64,000 bases of DNA from Cokeromyces recurvatus (GCF_025118155.1 NW_026251396.1:709501-773500), one strand, 5' to 3'. Positions 12,315 through 25,736 are shown, counted from the first letter of the stretch. Numbers and translations are program-made. The notes: generated by a model not told the origin, from the sequence alone.

Positions 12315-13641
12315 GGGATCTTCATTTTACTCAGTAACTGTAATTGATGGTGGATATAAAGTTAGAGAATAGTATACTTTTTAGTCAATCGTTTAGAAAG
12401 GTGTTTGAGGTAAGCAATTGAGTATTTCTTAGGTAAGTAAATCAGTATCCAACTTATACATCAGCTTCTTTTTATAAAAGGTAAGGGTATAAACATCATA
12501 ATACGTTTTTTTTTTAATGATATTTCTTGGACTGCACTGCAATAAAATATCAGAATTAGTAATTGTATATTAATTTTGATGAAGATAGATATTACAAAAG
12601 GAATGGATAAAGGGGTCAAGTCCTTTTCTTTCTTTTTTTTGGGATCTATAATAGTACCTATAGTTTAATGTTGTTTTCAAATACGTATGGTAGAAAGCCA
12701 ATACCATAGAGATTCACTAAAAGTAATGGATACAGATGATAACAGCTGAATCAATAGAGTATAGGAAAATTACTGAAAATGAGCTTAAAAGAAATACGGT
12801 CTGAAAGATATAAGACCATTTTTGCATGCTAGAAATTTGGCAAAGGGCCTGGAGAATTGAATAAAAGTTTTTCTTGTATCTCCAGTTGCTTTTGGCAATT
12901 GATAATATCCTATTCTTTTTTTTTTAAAAAAAAAAAAAAAATAAAATAAAATTTTTGTGCATGTATTCCATACATAGTTCATTACTGTCCCTTAGTTTAT
13001 CGTAGAAGTCTGTCTCCACTGCAATCATAGATTGAGCAAAAATTCCTTAATTGGTTTTCCTCATAACTACACTTTTTCCTTCAACTCAAGCAAATTCAAA
13101 ATAGTTAAATAAAATAAACATGCTGCTACTACAAATAATAAAGCAGTATTGCGTTTTTATATTATCTTTTATAGTTTCTTACATGTGTAATTATATTATA
13201 TTATAATTTTTTGTCTGTTTATTTCCTTCCTAATAACATCGTTATACAAACCATATATATTACCTATAAGATAGTCATAAAAGTTTTTATATATAAAAAA
13301 AAACCTTTCCTCCCCCTTTATTACTTTTTGAAACCTGCTTCTATTCTTATTATTATTGTTGCTGCATAGATAATGTGATTACTACTACAATAGTAAATAT
13401 TATTATACTTTTTATAATGTCAAACATATCAACTGTCGTAAGATTAATCATTCCGGTTGATTATAAATACTTGTACTACATTGGAATTATAATTATTAAT
13501 AGAGTTTTCTCCCGGTTTCTAATTTTCGACTAACTAAAAAAGAACCTGATAATACTGAATTATTACACATACATATAAGCTTTTTACAATACAATGAACA
13601 ACAAAAAAAAAAAAGGGGGTTATACATAATGAAAATGATTT
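10605..13641. other. 3-kb gene-poor A/T-rich region
   Basis: Upstream of PTR2 no coding frame or known RNA is supported. It holds a poly-T tract (10915-10932), an AAATA/AAATG-type array (10955-11034), a second T tract (11162-11183), an (AAT)n run (12281-12312) and scattered A/T tracts. Confidence 0.6.
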
Positions 13642-13648
13642 AAAAAAA
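13642..13648 (-). terminator. RNA polymerase III T-run terminator
   Basis: Seven T on the minus strand, a few bases beyond the 3' end of tRNA-Asn, the normal Pol III stop. Confidence 0.75.
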
Positions 13649-13652
13649 GAAA

Positions 13653-13726
13653 CGCTCCTAGGTGGGCTCGAACCACCAACCTCCTGATTAACAGTCAGAC
13701 GCGCTAGCCAATTGCGCCATAGAAGC
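13653..13726 (-). tRNA. tRNA-Asn (anticodon GTT)
   Basis: A 74-nt intronless tRNA. The acceptor stem pairs GCTTCTA with TAGGAGC (one T-G wobble) and leaves G as discriminator. The D arm GCGC-loop-GCGC, anticodon stem TCTGA/TCAGG with loop CTGTTAA (anticodon GTT), and T arm GGTGG-TTCGAGC-CCACC all form. Internal A and B boxes are intact. CCA is not encoded, as expected in eukaryotes. CACGTG motifs and a 16-bp palindrome lie just upstream. Confidence 0.96.
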
Positions 13727-13796
13727 TCACGTGACTAAAAATTTATTAAATATATGATTAAAAGACACTTTCCTAATTAGGAAATTGTCACGTGAC
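13727..13796. promoter_or_regulatory. Paired CACGTG sites and a 16-bp palindrome upstream of tRNA-Asn
   Basis: Seen directly: tcacgtga at 13727-13734, one base from the tRNA 5' end; tttcctaattaggaaa, a perfect palindrome, at 13769-13784; and gtcacgtgac, a perfect 10-bp palindrome, at 13787-13796. CACGTG is the core of E-box sites bound by bHLH factors such as Cbf1. A role for this tRNA or locus is inference. Confidence 0.45.
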
Positions 13797-15682
13797 CGTA
13801 AGCTACTGTCCGGTGAAATACTATTTAGTTTAATTTCCGTCTTTAAGGTTTATTTAGTTTATTTTGGATAAACTAAGCGTTTAGGTAGCTTTAATCTTTA
13901 TACTAAGTTTATCTTTAATTGTATTTGAAATTTAATTGGAACAAAAACGACAATAAAGAAAAGATTGTCAATTAGAATAAGAAAATAGAATTAAGATCAA
14001 TAAATAAACGGCTTATATAAAGAATAACAACAATATTCTATTTACTATTATATCTTTGTCTACAATATAATTAGGATGCACTCATTATGACTGTAATTCG
14101 TCATATGACTTCATATGAAAGTTCACTGTGCGTTATGTAAATACAACTTTTATTATTAAGTATATAAATATTTCAAAGTGTGTGTGTGTGTCTAGTTAGT
14201 TGAATTTACATAAATCTGTTCATTCACTCCCAAAGACTACTGAAAAGGAGCTAGTATCTATAAAAATTTTTATCTGTTTGATATCACATATCTAATTAGG
14301 AACTTTATAGCATTTTTGGATATTGTAAATTCATTAGTGAAGGTTGCGCAATTCTTTCTTTCATGTTAAATGTGCTATAATTGGTGTAGTCACTTCTATA
14401 ACTTTGTATATTTACCCATCAATATATCATGACTTAAACATAGACCATACAAGTTAAATTTAATATATTATGTGATTACACTTGCTATTATGTGCAAAAG
14501 ATAAAATAGATAAGCATGTCTGCGTTATAATTAATATTTTGATATTGCATCCATAAATAAATATACACATATTAAAAGACTAATAAAGCCAACGAGGCCG
14601 AACGATAATTCTAAAAATTAATTATTCTATTTATGATGGATATTTATGTAAAAACCTTTGAGCTTAGAGAAATACTAGCTATGACTGAACACTATTTAGT
14701 GTTATTATTTTACTTAGATACATAACGTCCTTAAATTTGTATATTATGAAGCGGTATATATAAATAAGTCGAATTCTCTGCTTTAATGTTATTTGGCCTG
14801 GTATTATTAATCTGGGGGGGGGAGAGAGGTGTGAACTATAAGACATTTAACTCTAATTACCTTGTTTTGATGATCGTCCAATTATTATATAAAAAACTTA
14901 TTTGATATCATGTCATGACAATTATAATTTTAAAGACATAAATTCAGATATCCTATAAAGAATTTAACTTAAGGAATATTATATTACGCTTGCATAGAAA
15001 AAACGATTATAATGAGTAGTAGTACATTTAAAATTTGTTAAGCTATAATCCATATGTAGTAGCATGTTTATTTATACGGCCATATCAGCAATATCTAGAG
15101 AAAATAGATGTACCGTTCTCAAGATTCTTGAGATCTTGAATAAAAATAAAAGATTTATTAATGTTATATTGTATTATGTTCTTAATTAATAAGAATGTTA
15201 GCTAATAGCTTTAAAAGGACTCATATAAAAGACAATGATTTAGTGAGATGGAGACTAATCATATTTACTTTAGTATAAATAACACACTTTACTATTCTAC
15301 AACTCAATATGATGTTATGTTATTGATATTCATCTAACAACACTTGTAAATGAAATCAGTATAAAATAAATGTAATGTAATAATTAACGTCATCACTAAC
15401 GATTTTAAGCTCAATCCACTTTTTTCTTCCTGAGAATTTATTTTATTTTTTTTTTTTTTTTCCTCAAATATATTAAATTTACATTTTTTTTTTATTATAC
15501 ATACACACATACATTTATATATATATAAATACATATATATACCAGCGTAAACGCACTTATACATATTTACCAATTCATAACACTTATTTTTTTATTTTAA
15601 TTAAAAAAAAAAAACCAACAACAACAACAACACAATTCTTCCTTTCTCTTTACATGCTATAGCAACCATACGCGTTAAGAAA
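13797..15682. other. Gene-poor A/T-rich region
   Basis: No gene or known RNA is seen between the tRNA and SWI3. It contains short (GT)n and G runs (14180, 14814-14820) and poly-T near 15445-15462; the last about 100 bp are the CAA-rich leader of SWI3. Confidence 0.6.
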
Positions 15683-18128
15683 ATGACTACAGAACAGCCA
15701 CCTGCCTTTGATTTCAGTTTCTATGAACAACCTACAACAATTGCTCATTTTGATGCCATACTAAACGACTTGAAAACTGATTTGGAAATAATAGGTATCA
15801 ATGTGACAATAACTGCTCCTGATCTAGCTCAATTTGTGGGTCGTTTTTTACAAAGTCAATTTAATTATTATAGTCAGCAGCACGATTTGGCACCTGCTCG
15901 TATACCGATGCATTTATTTGATGTGAAAACATTAGCTAAGCCATCTCCATTATATAGTCTTCTTTTGGCTGCTTATACTTTTCGACATGAAAAGGGCTGG
16001 TCATTAGATAATATTGCAGATGAAGACTTATACCTTCAGTTAGTAGATGTCATTAGAAAACAATTGATTCAGGACGAGTTTTATAGAGTTCCTATTATTG
16101 CTTTTGATGAAAGTGTAACTTCAAAAGATAGTATTACTGAATGGACAAATCTTGTTAACTCATTAGGAGGTAAAGTAGCAAAAAAAAAAAAAAAAAAAAA
16201 CTTATTGTTTTTCATTGATATATACATATATACACATGTATATTATAATTTTAGGTCAAGTCGTCGATATTATTCCAAGCGCAACACATATTATTTATAA
16301 TAATACAGAACCCATATATAATCCAGAAAAGAGAATATATTATATAGAAGAGAAAAATTCAGATGGAAACGCATTGATTCACTATGTTGGATTGCCTGAA
16401 TCTCATAATAAATGGGTTAGCCTAAATGAGAAGTTAGGTGAGGAGATATCTAAACCAACACAATCCAGTCCATGGCATTTGAGAGCGACATGGCTTCTAG
16501 ATAGTCATAAATATAAGGAGTGGATGTTACCAACAGATTATTTAAACAATCGAACAAAACTTAAACGAGAAGGTTCAACTTTAGAAGAAACTAATATTAC
16601 AAAAAGAGCTAAAACACCTATTGATTTCTCAGCGATACCCTTACCTGAAGAAGATGGTCAACGCTATCTATCTATTCAGTCTCATGATATTATCATTCCA
16701 TCCTATGCTGCTTGGTTTGATATCAATACTGTTCATGTTATCGAATCTAGAGCATTGCCTGAGTTCTTTAATAATAGAAACAAATCAAAGACACCTACAG
16801 TTTATAAAAATTATCGTGATTTCATGATTAATACATATCGAATGAATCCTGTAGAATATCTTACAATTACTGCTTGTAGACGTAATTTAACCGGTGATGT
16901 TTGTGCTATTCTTCGTGTTCATTCCTTTTTAGAGCAATGGGGTTTAATCAACTATCAGGTATAAGAAGAAGAAGAAAAAAAGAGCGTCTACTCTTTTATT
17001 AACGATACTCTTATTTATTTTTAGGTCGATCCTGAAGCTAAATTATCATCACTGAGCCCACCTTTTGATAGTCAATTTAAAGTCATTATACAAAAGCCTA
17101 TACGTAAAAGTCAAAGTAAGCCACAGATAAAAGACGATGTTGATATTAAAACAGAAAAAGAGGACAATAAAATAATCAAGAGTAAGACACCACAATCATG
17201 CTCATCATGCGGAACTCAATGCACTACAGAACAATATAGTAGTACACAAAAGAAAGATTTCTACCTTTGTCCTCGTTGCTTAATTGAAGGTAAATATCCA
17301 TTAGATCATGGAAACGGAAATTTTGTGTTAGAGAGATTTGATAAAGAAGAATCGAACGAGAAATGGGATGAAAATGAAGAAAAATTACTTGAAGAAGGTC
17401 TAAAACAATTTGGTGATGATTGGGAAAAGATTTCTGAACATGTAGGCACACGAACTCATGACGAATGCATCTTACATTACTTACAATTATCAACGGAGGA
17501 TCCAATTGAAAATATAGAGTTGAAAAAGTTAGGTCTACTTCAATATGATTCTATAACAAAAGAAAATCCAATTATGACTGCAGTTGCATTTTTAGCATCT
17601 ATGGTTAAGCCTAAAGTGGCAGCAGCAACAATAGCAGCAGAGACAAATATAGTAAATGATGAAGAAAAAGCAAAAGATAACACTGAGGAAGAAGAATTTT
17701 ATAACTTAACAGATAGACTAGTTAAACTGAAATTAGAAAAATACCATAAAAGTTATTCATATTATCATTCTCTTGAAAGCTTAGTAGAACAACAGAAAAG
17801 ACTGTTAGAAAAGGAGAAACGCCAACTTGAATATGATCAAATGATGGTTAAAAAGAAGTTCATTCAAATTCATCATGAAATGGTAAAACATGGTAATTCT
17901 GCCACAGCCATTGCTAATAGTATTACACCAGCACTACTTCAACAACAATTAGCCGCAATACCACCCAATCCTAACATGTTTCTTAATCCTCAGCAGCAAC
18001 AACAACGACAGCACATTTTACAACAACAACAATATCATTTACAGATGCAAATGCAACTTCAGCAACAACAATTACATAATCAAGCACGTCAAAATGGACC
18101 TGGCTTTAATAATATGATGCCCTTATAA
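15683..18128 (+). CDS. SWI3: SWI/SNF-RSC core subunit Swi3/Rsc8 (SMARCC-like)
   Basis: Scaffold subunit of SWI/SNF-class ATP-dependent remodellers. Three exons (15683-16169, 16255-16958, 17025-18128) give 764 residues. In order: an N-terminal module with [13 protein letters not shown] and [17 protein letters not shown], the MarR/BRCT/chromo-like part known from SMARCC1/2; a basic linker with KRAKTP; SWIRM (about 300-397, [16 protein letters not shown] to [11 protein letters not shown]); a ZZ-like zinc finger (about 453-482, CSSCGTQC...YLCPRC); a SANT domain (about 510-555, [20 protein letters not shown]); a coiled coil; and a Gln-rich tail ending NNMMPL. The N-terminal module makes it closer to animal SMARCC than to short yeast Rsc8. 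Intron 1 starts with a long A run. Confidence 0.93.
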
Positions 18129-18441
18129 TCCCTTTGTTCCTTTTTAATAAAAAGTTTAAATACTAGTAAATAGTTTTACAATTTAAAATACCGAAAAAAA
18201 TACATCTTTTGCCAAAAATATTTATTTAGACATGAAAGTACAAATTACTTTTCGTCTATATTCAATAAAAAAAAAAAAAAAGATTCTTAAGCATTCATAT
18301 TTCTTGTTTAGTGTTCTCATAACTAAATAAACAATTTATACCTTGGAATTTATTTTATCTAAAAAAAAAACATATGACACTGTTAGTTTTTTTGTTTTTT
18401 TAAAAGTGCGACACTATTTTGGCAATAGGTGTATATAATGT

Positions 18442-18489
<48 letters not shown>

Positions 18490-18666
18490 CAAAGCCTTTC
18501 TTTTTTTTTTTTTTATTATCGTTAATTTTCCCTTTACTTAATAATAATAATAATAATAACAAATGACAACGATTGACTCTTCAAAAAAGACAATAACAAT
18601 AGAAGCGCTCTTCTTATTGATAAGGAACATAACAAACAAACAGTAACTCTACCTCCTAAAAAAGTA
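18129..18666. other. Intergenic with 40-nt poly-T
   Basis: SWI3 3' UTR and DOT1 leader. T tracts at 18445-18484 and 18500-18514 and an (AAT)n run at 18540-18559. An upstream ATG at 18563 opens only a 28-codon frame. Confidence 0.55.
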
Positions 18667-19537
18667 ATGGCTAATAAGCTCGCAGCAGCAGCTAAAGCAG
18701 CAACTAAAATAGCCAATAGTCAAATGAATGGTACTGAAACGACAAAGAGAAGACTGTCTACTTCTGTTGAAAATCATTCCCGAGAAAAGAGAATCATAAA
18801 AGACAAATCTAATAAGACAATTACTCATTCCGATAGAATCGTTGAGGCCGAAATTAGTCAATATAGACCTTGTAAGTCTTTCTGTCATTCCCTTTTTTAT
18901 TTAGAATTTTACATGTATATAAAATGAGAAATCTAATTAATGACATTTTTAATAGATTTTACAGAAGCAGATCCAAGTAATCCAGACCTGATTATTACAA
19001 ATAAAGAAAAGAATCTTCATGTAAGCCTTGAGTATCCTGGATCTATTGAACCTGAAAAGTAATTTCGACAAAAAAAAAAAGAAGAATGCTGTTTATAATT
19101 TTTTTTTTATCTTTTCTAGCTTTTTACTATTAAGACCTGTACTTAAAAATACCATGAATAGAAATCAAGAAGAAGAAGAAGAAGATAAAGACGAATATAA
19201 TCCTATTAGTGACTTGATGCGTACTGCAGAACTCATATATGAATATTATCTTACACCTAAACAACAAGAATTATTAGGTGATCAGTCTCAAGGTATTATG
19301 CGTAATTTAACGAAATATCGTAATCGACGATGTGGTCCAGGTTTTGCCCAAGCTGTTAAAGATTTCAATAAGGTCATAAGACATCTTAAAGCAGAGGGTG
19401 CACTTAGTAAAAATGCCAAGGATATGTGCCATCCAAATTATGATTTAACTTGTCATATCTTATATCAAGTGTATAGTCGTACTGTGGCTCGACAAGCAGA
19501 TGCGTTAAATAATTATCAAGGCAAGTTATTAAACAAG

Positions 19538-19573
<36 letters not shown>

Positions 19574-20304
19574 ATTGGATATTAATATTTAACATTATTA
19601 TAGCCTTTTCGAATAATGTTTATGGTGAAATTAATCCTATTTTAGTTAAGGAGTTTATTAGTAAAACAGGATTGAATTCTCGTAGTGTATTTATGGATTT
19701 AGGATGTGGTATTGGTAATGTTGTACTTCAGGTAGCAGCACAAACAGGATGTGAAGCTTATGGTATTGAGATTATGGAAACACCATGTAAATTTGCTAAA
19801 AGACAGTTAAAAGAATATGCAGCCCGTATGAAGTAAATATTAAGTAAAATTATATGTGTGTGTATAAACAAAAAAGAAGAAGAAGCTAATAACGTCATTT
19901 AAAAAAGGGCCTGGCGCCTTCCTACAGGTAAAATTCATTTTAGACACGGAGATTTTTTAGATGTTACAGCCAATGATCTTTATGCAACTTTAAAAAGATC
20001 AGATGTATTATTAGTGAATAATTATGCCTTTGATGCATCTACCAATCAAGCACTAGCGCAATTATTTTTAGATTTAAAAGAAGGAACAAGAATTATCTCT
20101 TTAAAATCATTTGTACCCAAACATCATAAAATTAATCAGCGTACAATTAATATGCCTGAGTCTATTTTACGTGTTGAAGTATTTGAATATTTTTCTGAAG
20201 CAGTAAGTTGGACTAATAATGGTGGACAATATTATATTGCAACCGTTGATCGTAGTAGATTAGCACCTTATTTCGAAGAATTATACGGTAGTAGTAAACA
20301 TTAG
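18667..20304 (+). CDS. DOT1: Histone H3-lysine-79 methyltransferase Dot1
   Basis: Dot1 methylates H3K79 on nucleosomes. Five exons (18667-18871, 18956-19058, 19120-19520, 19604-19832, 19908-20304) give 444 residues. The basic N-terminus (KLAAAAKAATK, TTKRRL) is followed by EYPGSIEPENFLLLRPVL, the helical GPGFAQAVKDFN block, and the SAM-binding fold: AFSNNVYGE, motif I DLGCGIGNVVLQVA, YGIEIM, RHGDFLD and catalytic-loop NNYAFD (yeast NNFLFD). Intron 3 starts with GC rather than GT (caag|gcaagt) and is the only splice that keeps the frame. The start was taken as the first Met in the open frame; an additional 5' exon cannot be excluded. It is shorter than yeast Dot1 (582 aa). Confidence 0.9.
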
Positions 20305-21066
20305 ATATCCCCCCTCCTTTTCTTATTTTTTTTGTTTATTGTTATATATATAAATAAAAATATAATGTGTATTATGTAATCATATAAAATGTTTATAAAG
20401 TATAATAAAACTAGTACATATTCTTTTCTTACTAGCTATAAAGTAGTAAACATTGATAAGTTCCTCGTTTCATTAAACAAAAAAGGATTATTTCAGTAGT
20501 AATTGTTATAATTTCCGAGAAATTTATAATTAAAGAAAAGTAAAGGAATCAGTATGTATAACATGTTTATATACTAGTTAATAAGGTGAATATTCGGAAG
20601 AAACAATAAAGAAGAATCATAAACACATTTGAATAATTTTCTCCACACACACACACAAATTCAGGTACACATTTAATTTTAATATGAATTATGATAGTTG
20701 TAAAATAAAAAAAAAGCTTTTTTATATTACATCATAATGTAATCTCATAATCTAATTTTATAGACTATAAGTTCTACCTTTTTCATACATAGGCTCCACT
20801 TTTTTTTTTTTTTTTCTTTTTTGAATTGTATATAACTTGAAAAAAGTATATAATTTATTTTATTCATTATTTAAGAAGTAATTAAACTAAACTAAGCTTC
20901 ATAATAATTTATTGGTCCCATGAAGGAAAAATAAATATCCTTTAAAACTGTCAAAATTAAGCATATTTTCATTATTGTGTGACTCATATAAATATAAAAA
21001 GCTCCTATTGTTCCATTTTGCATTTTTTTTTTCTTCCTTTTTATACACAAATATATTCTTAAATTT
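20305..21066. other. Intergenic between DOT1 and PHO8
   Basis: No gene seen. Contains a short (CA)n run, A/T tracts, and TATA-like atataaatataaaaag at about 20986-21001, roughly 70 bp before the PHO8 start. Confidence 0.5.
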
Positions 21067-23190
21067 ATGGCTAATAATATTGATTATACGCTTTTAAATA
21101 CAAAAGAAAAAGATATTGAACATCTTTTACATAAAAAGGTAAATCTTATTTAATTTTTTTTTGTAAAAAAAGGACGTTTTATATAATCCATTTTTTATAA
21201 TAGAAACCTAGATACCGTTTATTTTTAATTTTATCAAGTATTATCATAATTGCTATAACTGTATTCGCCTTAATAACAAAAAATAAGAAAAGTAAAATAA
21301 AAAAAAAACCATAAAAATAAAAATAAAATAAAGGTTATGCTTATTCTTTTTCTTCAATTGCAGAACCTACCATTAAGCGTAATGTCATCTTGATGATCAG
21401 TGATGGCTTTGGTCCTGCTTCTGAAACATTTGCTCGACAATATCATACATGGAAAGAAAATTTAATTCATAAATCAGTTTTTCCACTTGATAAAATCATT
21501 GTAGGTCAATCTCGTACACTTAGCAGTTCTAGTTTAATCACAGATAGCGCTGCTGGTGCAACTGCTTTTTCATGTGCACTCAAGACATATAATGGAGCGA
21601 TTGGCGGTAAGTTTTATTAATATAGATTATATGGCTTTAGTCTTATATATATATCTATATCTACATTTATATATTTATATAGTTTATCCTGATAAGAAGC
21701 CTTGTGGGACTGTTTTAGAGTCAGCCAAAATTCATCGCAAGATGAAAACTGGACTCGTAGTTAAATCACGTATTACACATGCTACACCTGCTGCTTTTTC
21801 AGCACATATTAATTGGAGAGATTGGGAAAATGATATTGCTGTTCATCAAGTAGGTTATACGCCATTAGGAAGAACAGTGGATCTAATGTTTGGTGGCGGG
21901 CTTTGTGAATTCTTAAGTAACACAACTGAAGGAAGTTGTCGATTAGATAATCGTGATTTAATTACTGAAGCAAAAAATGATTTTGATTGGGATTTGATCA
22001 CTACAAAAGGGGAATTTAATGCCTTGGATGAAAAAAATGTAAAATTGCCACTCATGGGTTTATTTGCACCCCATGTAAGTAATCATAATATATGTATATA
22101 TACATACATTTAATTGATAATTTGTACTTTAGCATATAGCTTATGCTATCGATAACGATCCTTCACTTCAACCTTCTCTTGTAGAAATGACAGAAAAGGC
22201 ATTATCAATCCTTAAAGAGTCTACGAAGGATTCTTCTGAAGGATTCTTTTTAATGATTGAAGGCAGCAGAATCGATATGGCAGCACACAAGTAAAGATAT
22301 ATATATATATATGTTGATATCATATCTCTTATCTTTTTTCTTTTTCTTCCATTTCAGTAATGACGCTGCTGCTCATTTCTTGGAAATTTTAGAATATCAA
22401 AAAACTATTGAAAAAGTAATGAAATTTGTAGACGAAAATCCTGGTACAATCTTGATTTCGACTAGTGATCATGAAACAGGTGGTCTTACAGTAGGACGAC
22501 AAGTGACAAACTCTTATCCTGAATATGAATGGAAGCCTGAAGTCATTGCAGGAGCCAAGAATTCAACCGAGATCTTGAGTTGGGAATGGGCCAAGGCAAT
22601 TAAAGAAGGAAGAGACACGAAAGAATTTTTAGTAGAAACACTTATTAAAAAGGGATTAGGTGTGGAAGATGTAACAGATGAAGAATTAGATAGATTATTA
22701 GCTTGGAAGTCGAATGGTCAAGATATTGGATTCTTTGCTTCTGCTTTATCTGATTTAGTCAGTAAAAGAGCACAAATTGGGGTAAAAGGAAAAAAAAAGA
22801 AAAAAGAAAAATGCTATTATATATATATATATATATATGATGATATATTGACTATGATATTATACTTCTTTAGTGGACAACCATGGGCCATACTGCAGTT
22901 GATGTTAATTTATATGCTTATGGCTATCAGTCTGAACTATTAAGAGGAAATCATGAAAATACAGATATTGGTGACTTTATCGTAGATTATTTGAATTTGG
23001 ATTTAAATGATATCACGAAGAGATTAAATAGGTAAGTATATATATAAGTAAATAGTTGATACTATACTGAATATTCTTATCCTTATCATTTTTATTTAGT
23101 GATCAACTATTTCAGAAGAATTTAAAAGGAGCAAATGAAGAGTTAAGATATAAGAAATCAAATCATGAACTTCGAGTTAAATATAATTAA
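21067..23190 (+). CDS. PHO8: Vacuolar-type repressible alkaline phosphatase
   Basis: Zinc/magnesium phosphomonoesterase; the yeast orthologue is a type II membrane enzyme of the vacuole. Eight exons (21067-21138, 21204-21291, 21364-21606, 21683-22074, 22133-22290, 22358-22781, 22874-23031, 23100-23190) give 541 residues. A short cytosolic tail (24 aa) and a single membrane anchor (FLILSSIIIIAITVFALI) precede the catalytic domain. Metal and active-site motifs are present: VILMISDGFGP, nucleophile motif ITDSAAGATAFSCALKTYNG, MIEGSRIDMAAHNNDAAAH, SDHETGGLT and TMGHTAVDV. The first three exons of 72, 88 and 243 nt encode tail, anchor and entry to the fold. The 3' end is convergent with SOD2, 95 bp away. 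Confidence 0.93.
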
Positions 23191-23285
23191 ATAGAATAAC
23201 TAGCATCACATAAATGAAAGAAAAGAGAGAGAAAAAAAAAGTATTTTGATAATAATAATAAAAAAATACGTGCCATTTATATAGT

Positions 23286-23949
23286 TTATTGTTGGGCTTT
23301 TGCAAAACGTTCAGCAACTGTCTTCCAATGAATGACTTCCCAAATCTGTTTAAGATAATCAGCACGAACATTCTTGTATTGTAAATAATAAGCATGTTCC
23401 CAGACATCTACTGCTAATAAAGGAACCATAAATCCAGGCAATGTATCCTGGTTTTGAGAAGCAGCAATCTCAACACGGTTTGTTTCCTTGTTAAATGCGA
23501 GCCATGCCCAACCTGAACCTTGAATACCAGCAGCTACTGTATTAAACCTTTTTATAAATTCATCAAATGAACCAAACTCTTTTTGAATGGCTGATAATAA
23601 TTCCTGTCCTGCCTCTTCTACCTTTCCACCTCCTTCCTTTTTAGGAGCCAAGTTCTCCCAATAGATAGAATGATTTAAATGCCCTAATATATATATATAT
23701 ATAATAGATTATTGTAAGATATTATGTAATGATCATATGCATGCACATACCACCACCATTAAACTTGAGTGAATTTTGAATAGCCAATTGTTGCATAAGA
23801 TCATTTGCTTCAACAGCAGCTTTATATTTTTCCTCTGCCTGATTAAAATTGTTGATATAAGTTTGATGATGTTTAGAATGATGTACTTCCATAATATCAG
23901 AACTAATATATGGTTCTAGCGCCTATTGTTAATATGAAAGTTAAACATC

Positions 23950-23999
<50 letters not shown>

Positions 24000-24124
24000 T
24001 CATAGCTATAAGGTAATTTGGGAAGCGTAGCTTTAAAACGAAGACTAATAGCGCGAAAAGCAATCGGTTTAATTGAAGATTTAAGCAGAGGCTTGGCAGC
24101 AGCAGCAGTAATAGAAGAAATCAT
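23286..24124 (-). CDS. SOD2: Mitochondrial manganese superoxide dismutase
   Basis: Converts superoxide to peroxide and oxygen in the matrix. Three exons (24124-23999, 23922-23751, 23683-23286) give 231 residues. The first about 32 residues are rich in Arg/Lys/Ser/Ala without acids, a matrix presequence, followed by [20 protein letters not shown]. Mn ligands and surroundings are present: [42 protein letters not shown] and [19 protein letters not shown]. Intron 1 begins with GTAAAA and runs straight into a pure homopolymer of 46 bases (23951-23996), unusual directly behind a splice donor. Confidence 0.95.
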
Positions 24125-24871
24125 GATAATAAATATGTTTCTTTTTTAAAAAAAAAAGAAATTTATTTGTATATAAAACAATAATAATATATATATTATT
24201 TTACAGACCCTTGCTACCACCACCACCACCTTGTAGTGATGTCATGGTTCTTCATTAATATATCCTTCCTTTTTTCTAATATGAATAGCATGTATTTTCT
24301 TTATCATCAACCTATCAGCTAAAGAATTTACAAAATGGAGAAGGCTATTAACTTATGCTGTAATTAACCCGGTATACAATATAATTTTTGTGATATCTTG
24401 AAAAAAAAAAAAAAAAAAATCCGGGATATTAAATTAATAGACAGTATTAGAAAAGAAAATGCTATTATGATAGAAGAAAATAATGGCACTAATTGATAAC
24501 AATCTTGTTAAAGATAAAATATTTAACTTTTTAATAAATTTGTTGAGTATAATTTATATAAGCCAGTTTAATGTAAGAGATAGTTTGAGCTTGCCTGTCT
24601 GTCTCTCTCTTTATTTTATTTTATTTTTTTAAAGAATCGGTTTAAAAAAAAAAAAAGCATCTATTTTATTTAGTAAACGCGTTTAAAAAATATATACAGT
24701 CAAATATTAACAGCTGATTTTCTTATGATTGTATTTTGCTTTAAAATGAAATTAAAAAAAAAAGACATATAATGTATATACTGCTATCAATTTTGAACAT
24801 TAAAACATTATCTCTTACTTCATATGTATATTTATTCTTTTTTCTTAAATATGATACTATCCTCGAGCCTC

Positions 24872-24902
<31 letters not shown>

Positions 24903-25249
24903 TTCTATTAGTGAGAGTATTAATGTATATAGAGTTGAAGACTTTCTACTGTCTCATTTTAATACAATAATAATAGTCTATTGTAGTTCTTTCTGAAAAA
25001 GGAAGATAAAGTTCAATTAGCTATAGCCGAAAAATGAAACTGATTTTTCCTAACTATAATACTACTAATATTTATATGTTTCATTTTAAGGAAGGGGGGG
25101 AAGAGAAAGAGAAAGAGAGAAAAGTTATGTCTATTCTATTAAACATTAGAACACGATATATTTATACTTCCTATATATAGTCACTGCTAATCTGAATAAA
25201 GAATAACCTTTAACTTACTAAGCATCATACTGAACAAATGCTATGTGCT

Positions 25250-25285
<36 letters not shown>

Positions 25286-25702
25286 CTTGCTATTTTGATT
25301 GATTCATTAGTGAGCAGTAATATGCAGCTACATTTGTAATTATAGGAGTTATTTTTTATTTCTTTTACAAAACATAATGGAAGAGCCCGTTAAACTGTGC
25401 CTTTCATTTATTGCATAATTACACAGAAGGACAGGGCGAAAAAAGATAATAATAATAATAATAATAATAAAAGGACTGATACTATTTTCATAACATACAA
25501 TTAAACATAAAAAAGAACCATTGAGAAATCCCCTTTTTTTTAAAAAGTAAAAAATAAACACAAGACAACTTCAACGGGAAAAAAAGACATTATTTATACA
25601 GCAATAAAGTTTTATCAGGGAATTTTGTTTCTGCTGGTATAAAATAAACAGCTTATCAATTTAGTAAGCATAGACAGCATGAGTAATATCTTCTTTCTTT
25701 CT

Positions 25703-25736
<34 letters not shown>

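Noticed and set aside
18563..18650. ATG upstream of DOT1
   Set aside because: Frame closes after 28 codons and no splice brings it in frame convincingly; may be a small upstream ORF.
24201..24245. 14-codon minus-strand frame with a Gly run, upstream of SOD2
   Set aside because: Too short to support as a gene; might be a 5' leader exon, but there is no evidence.
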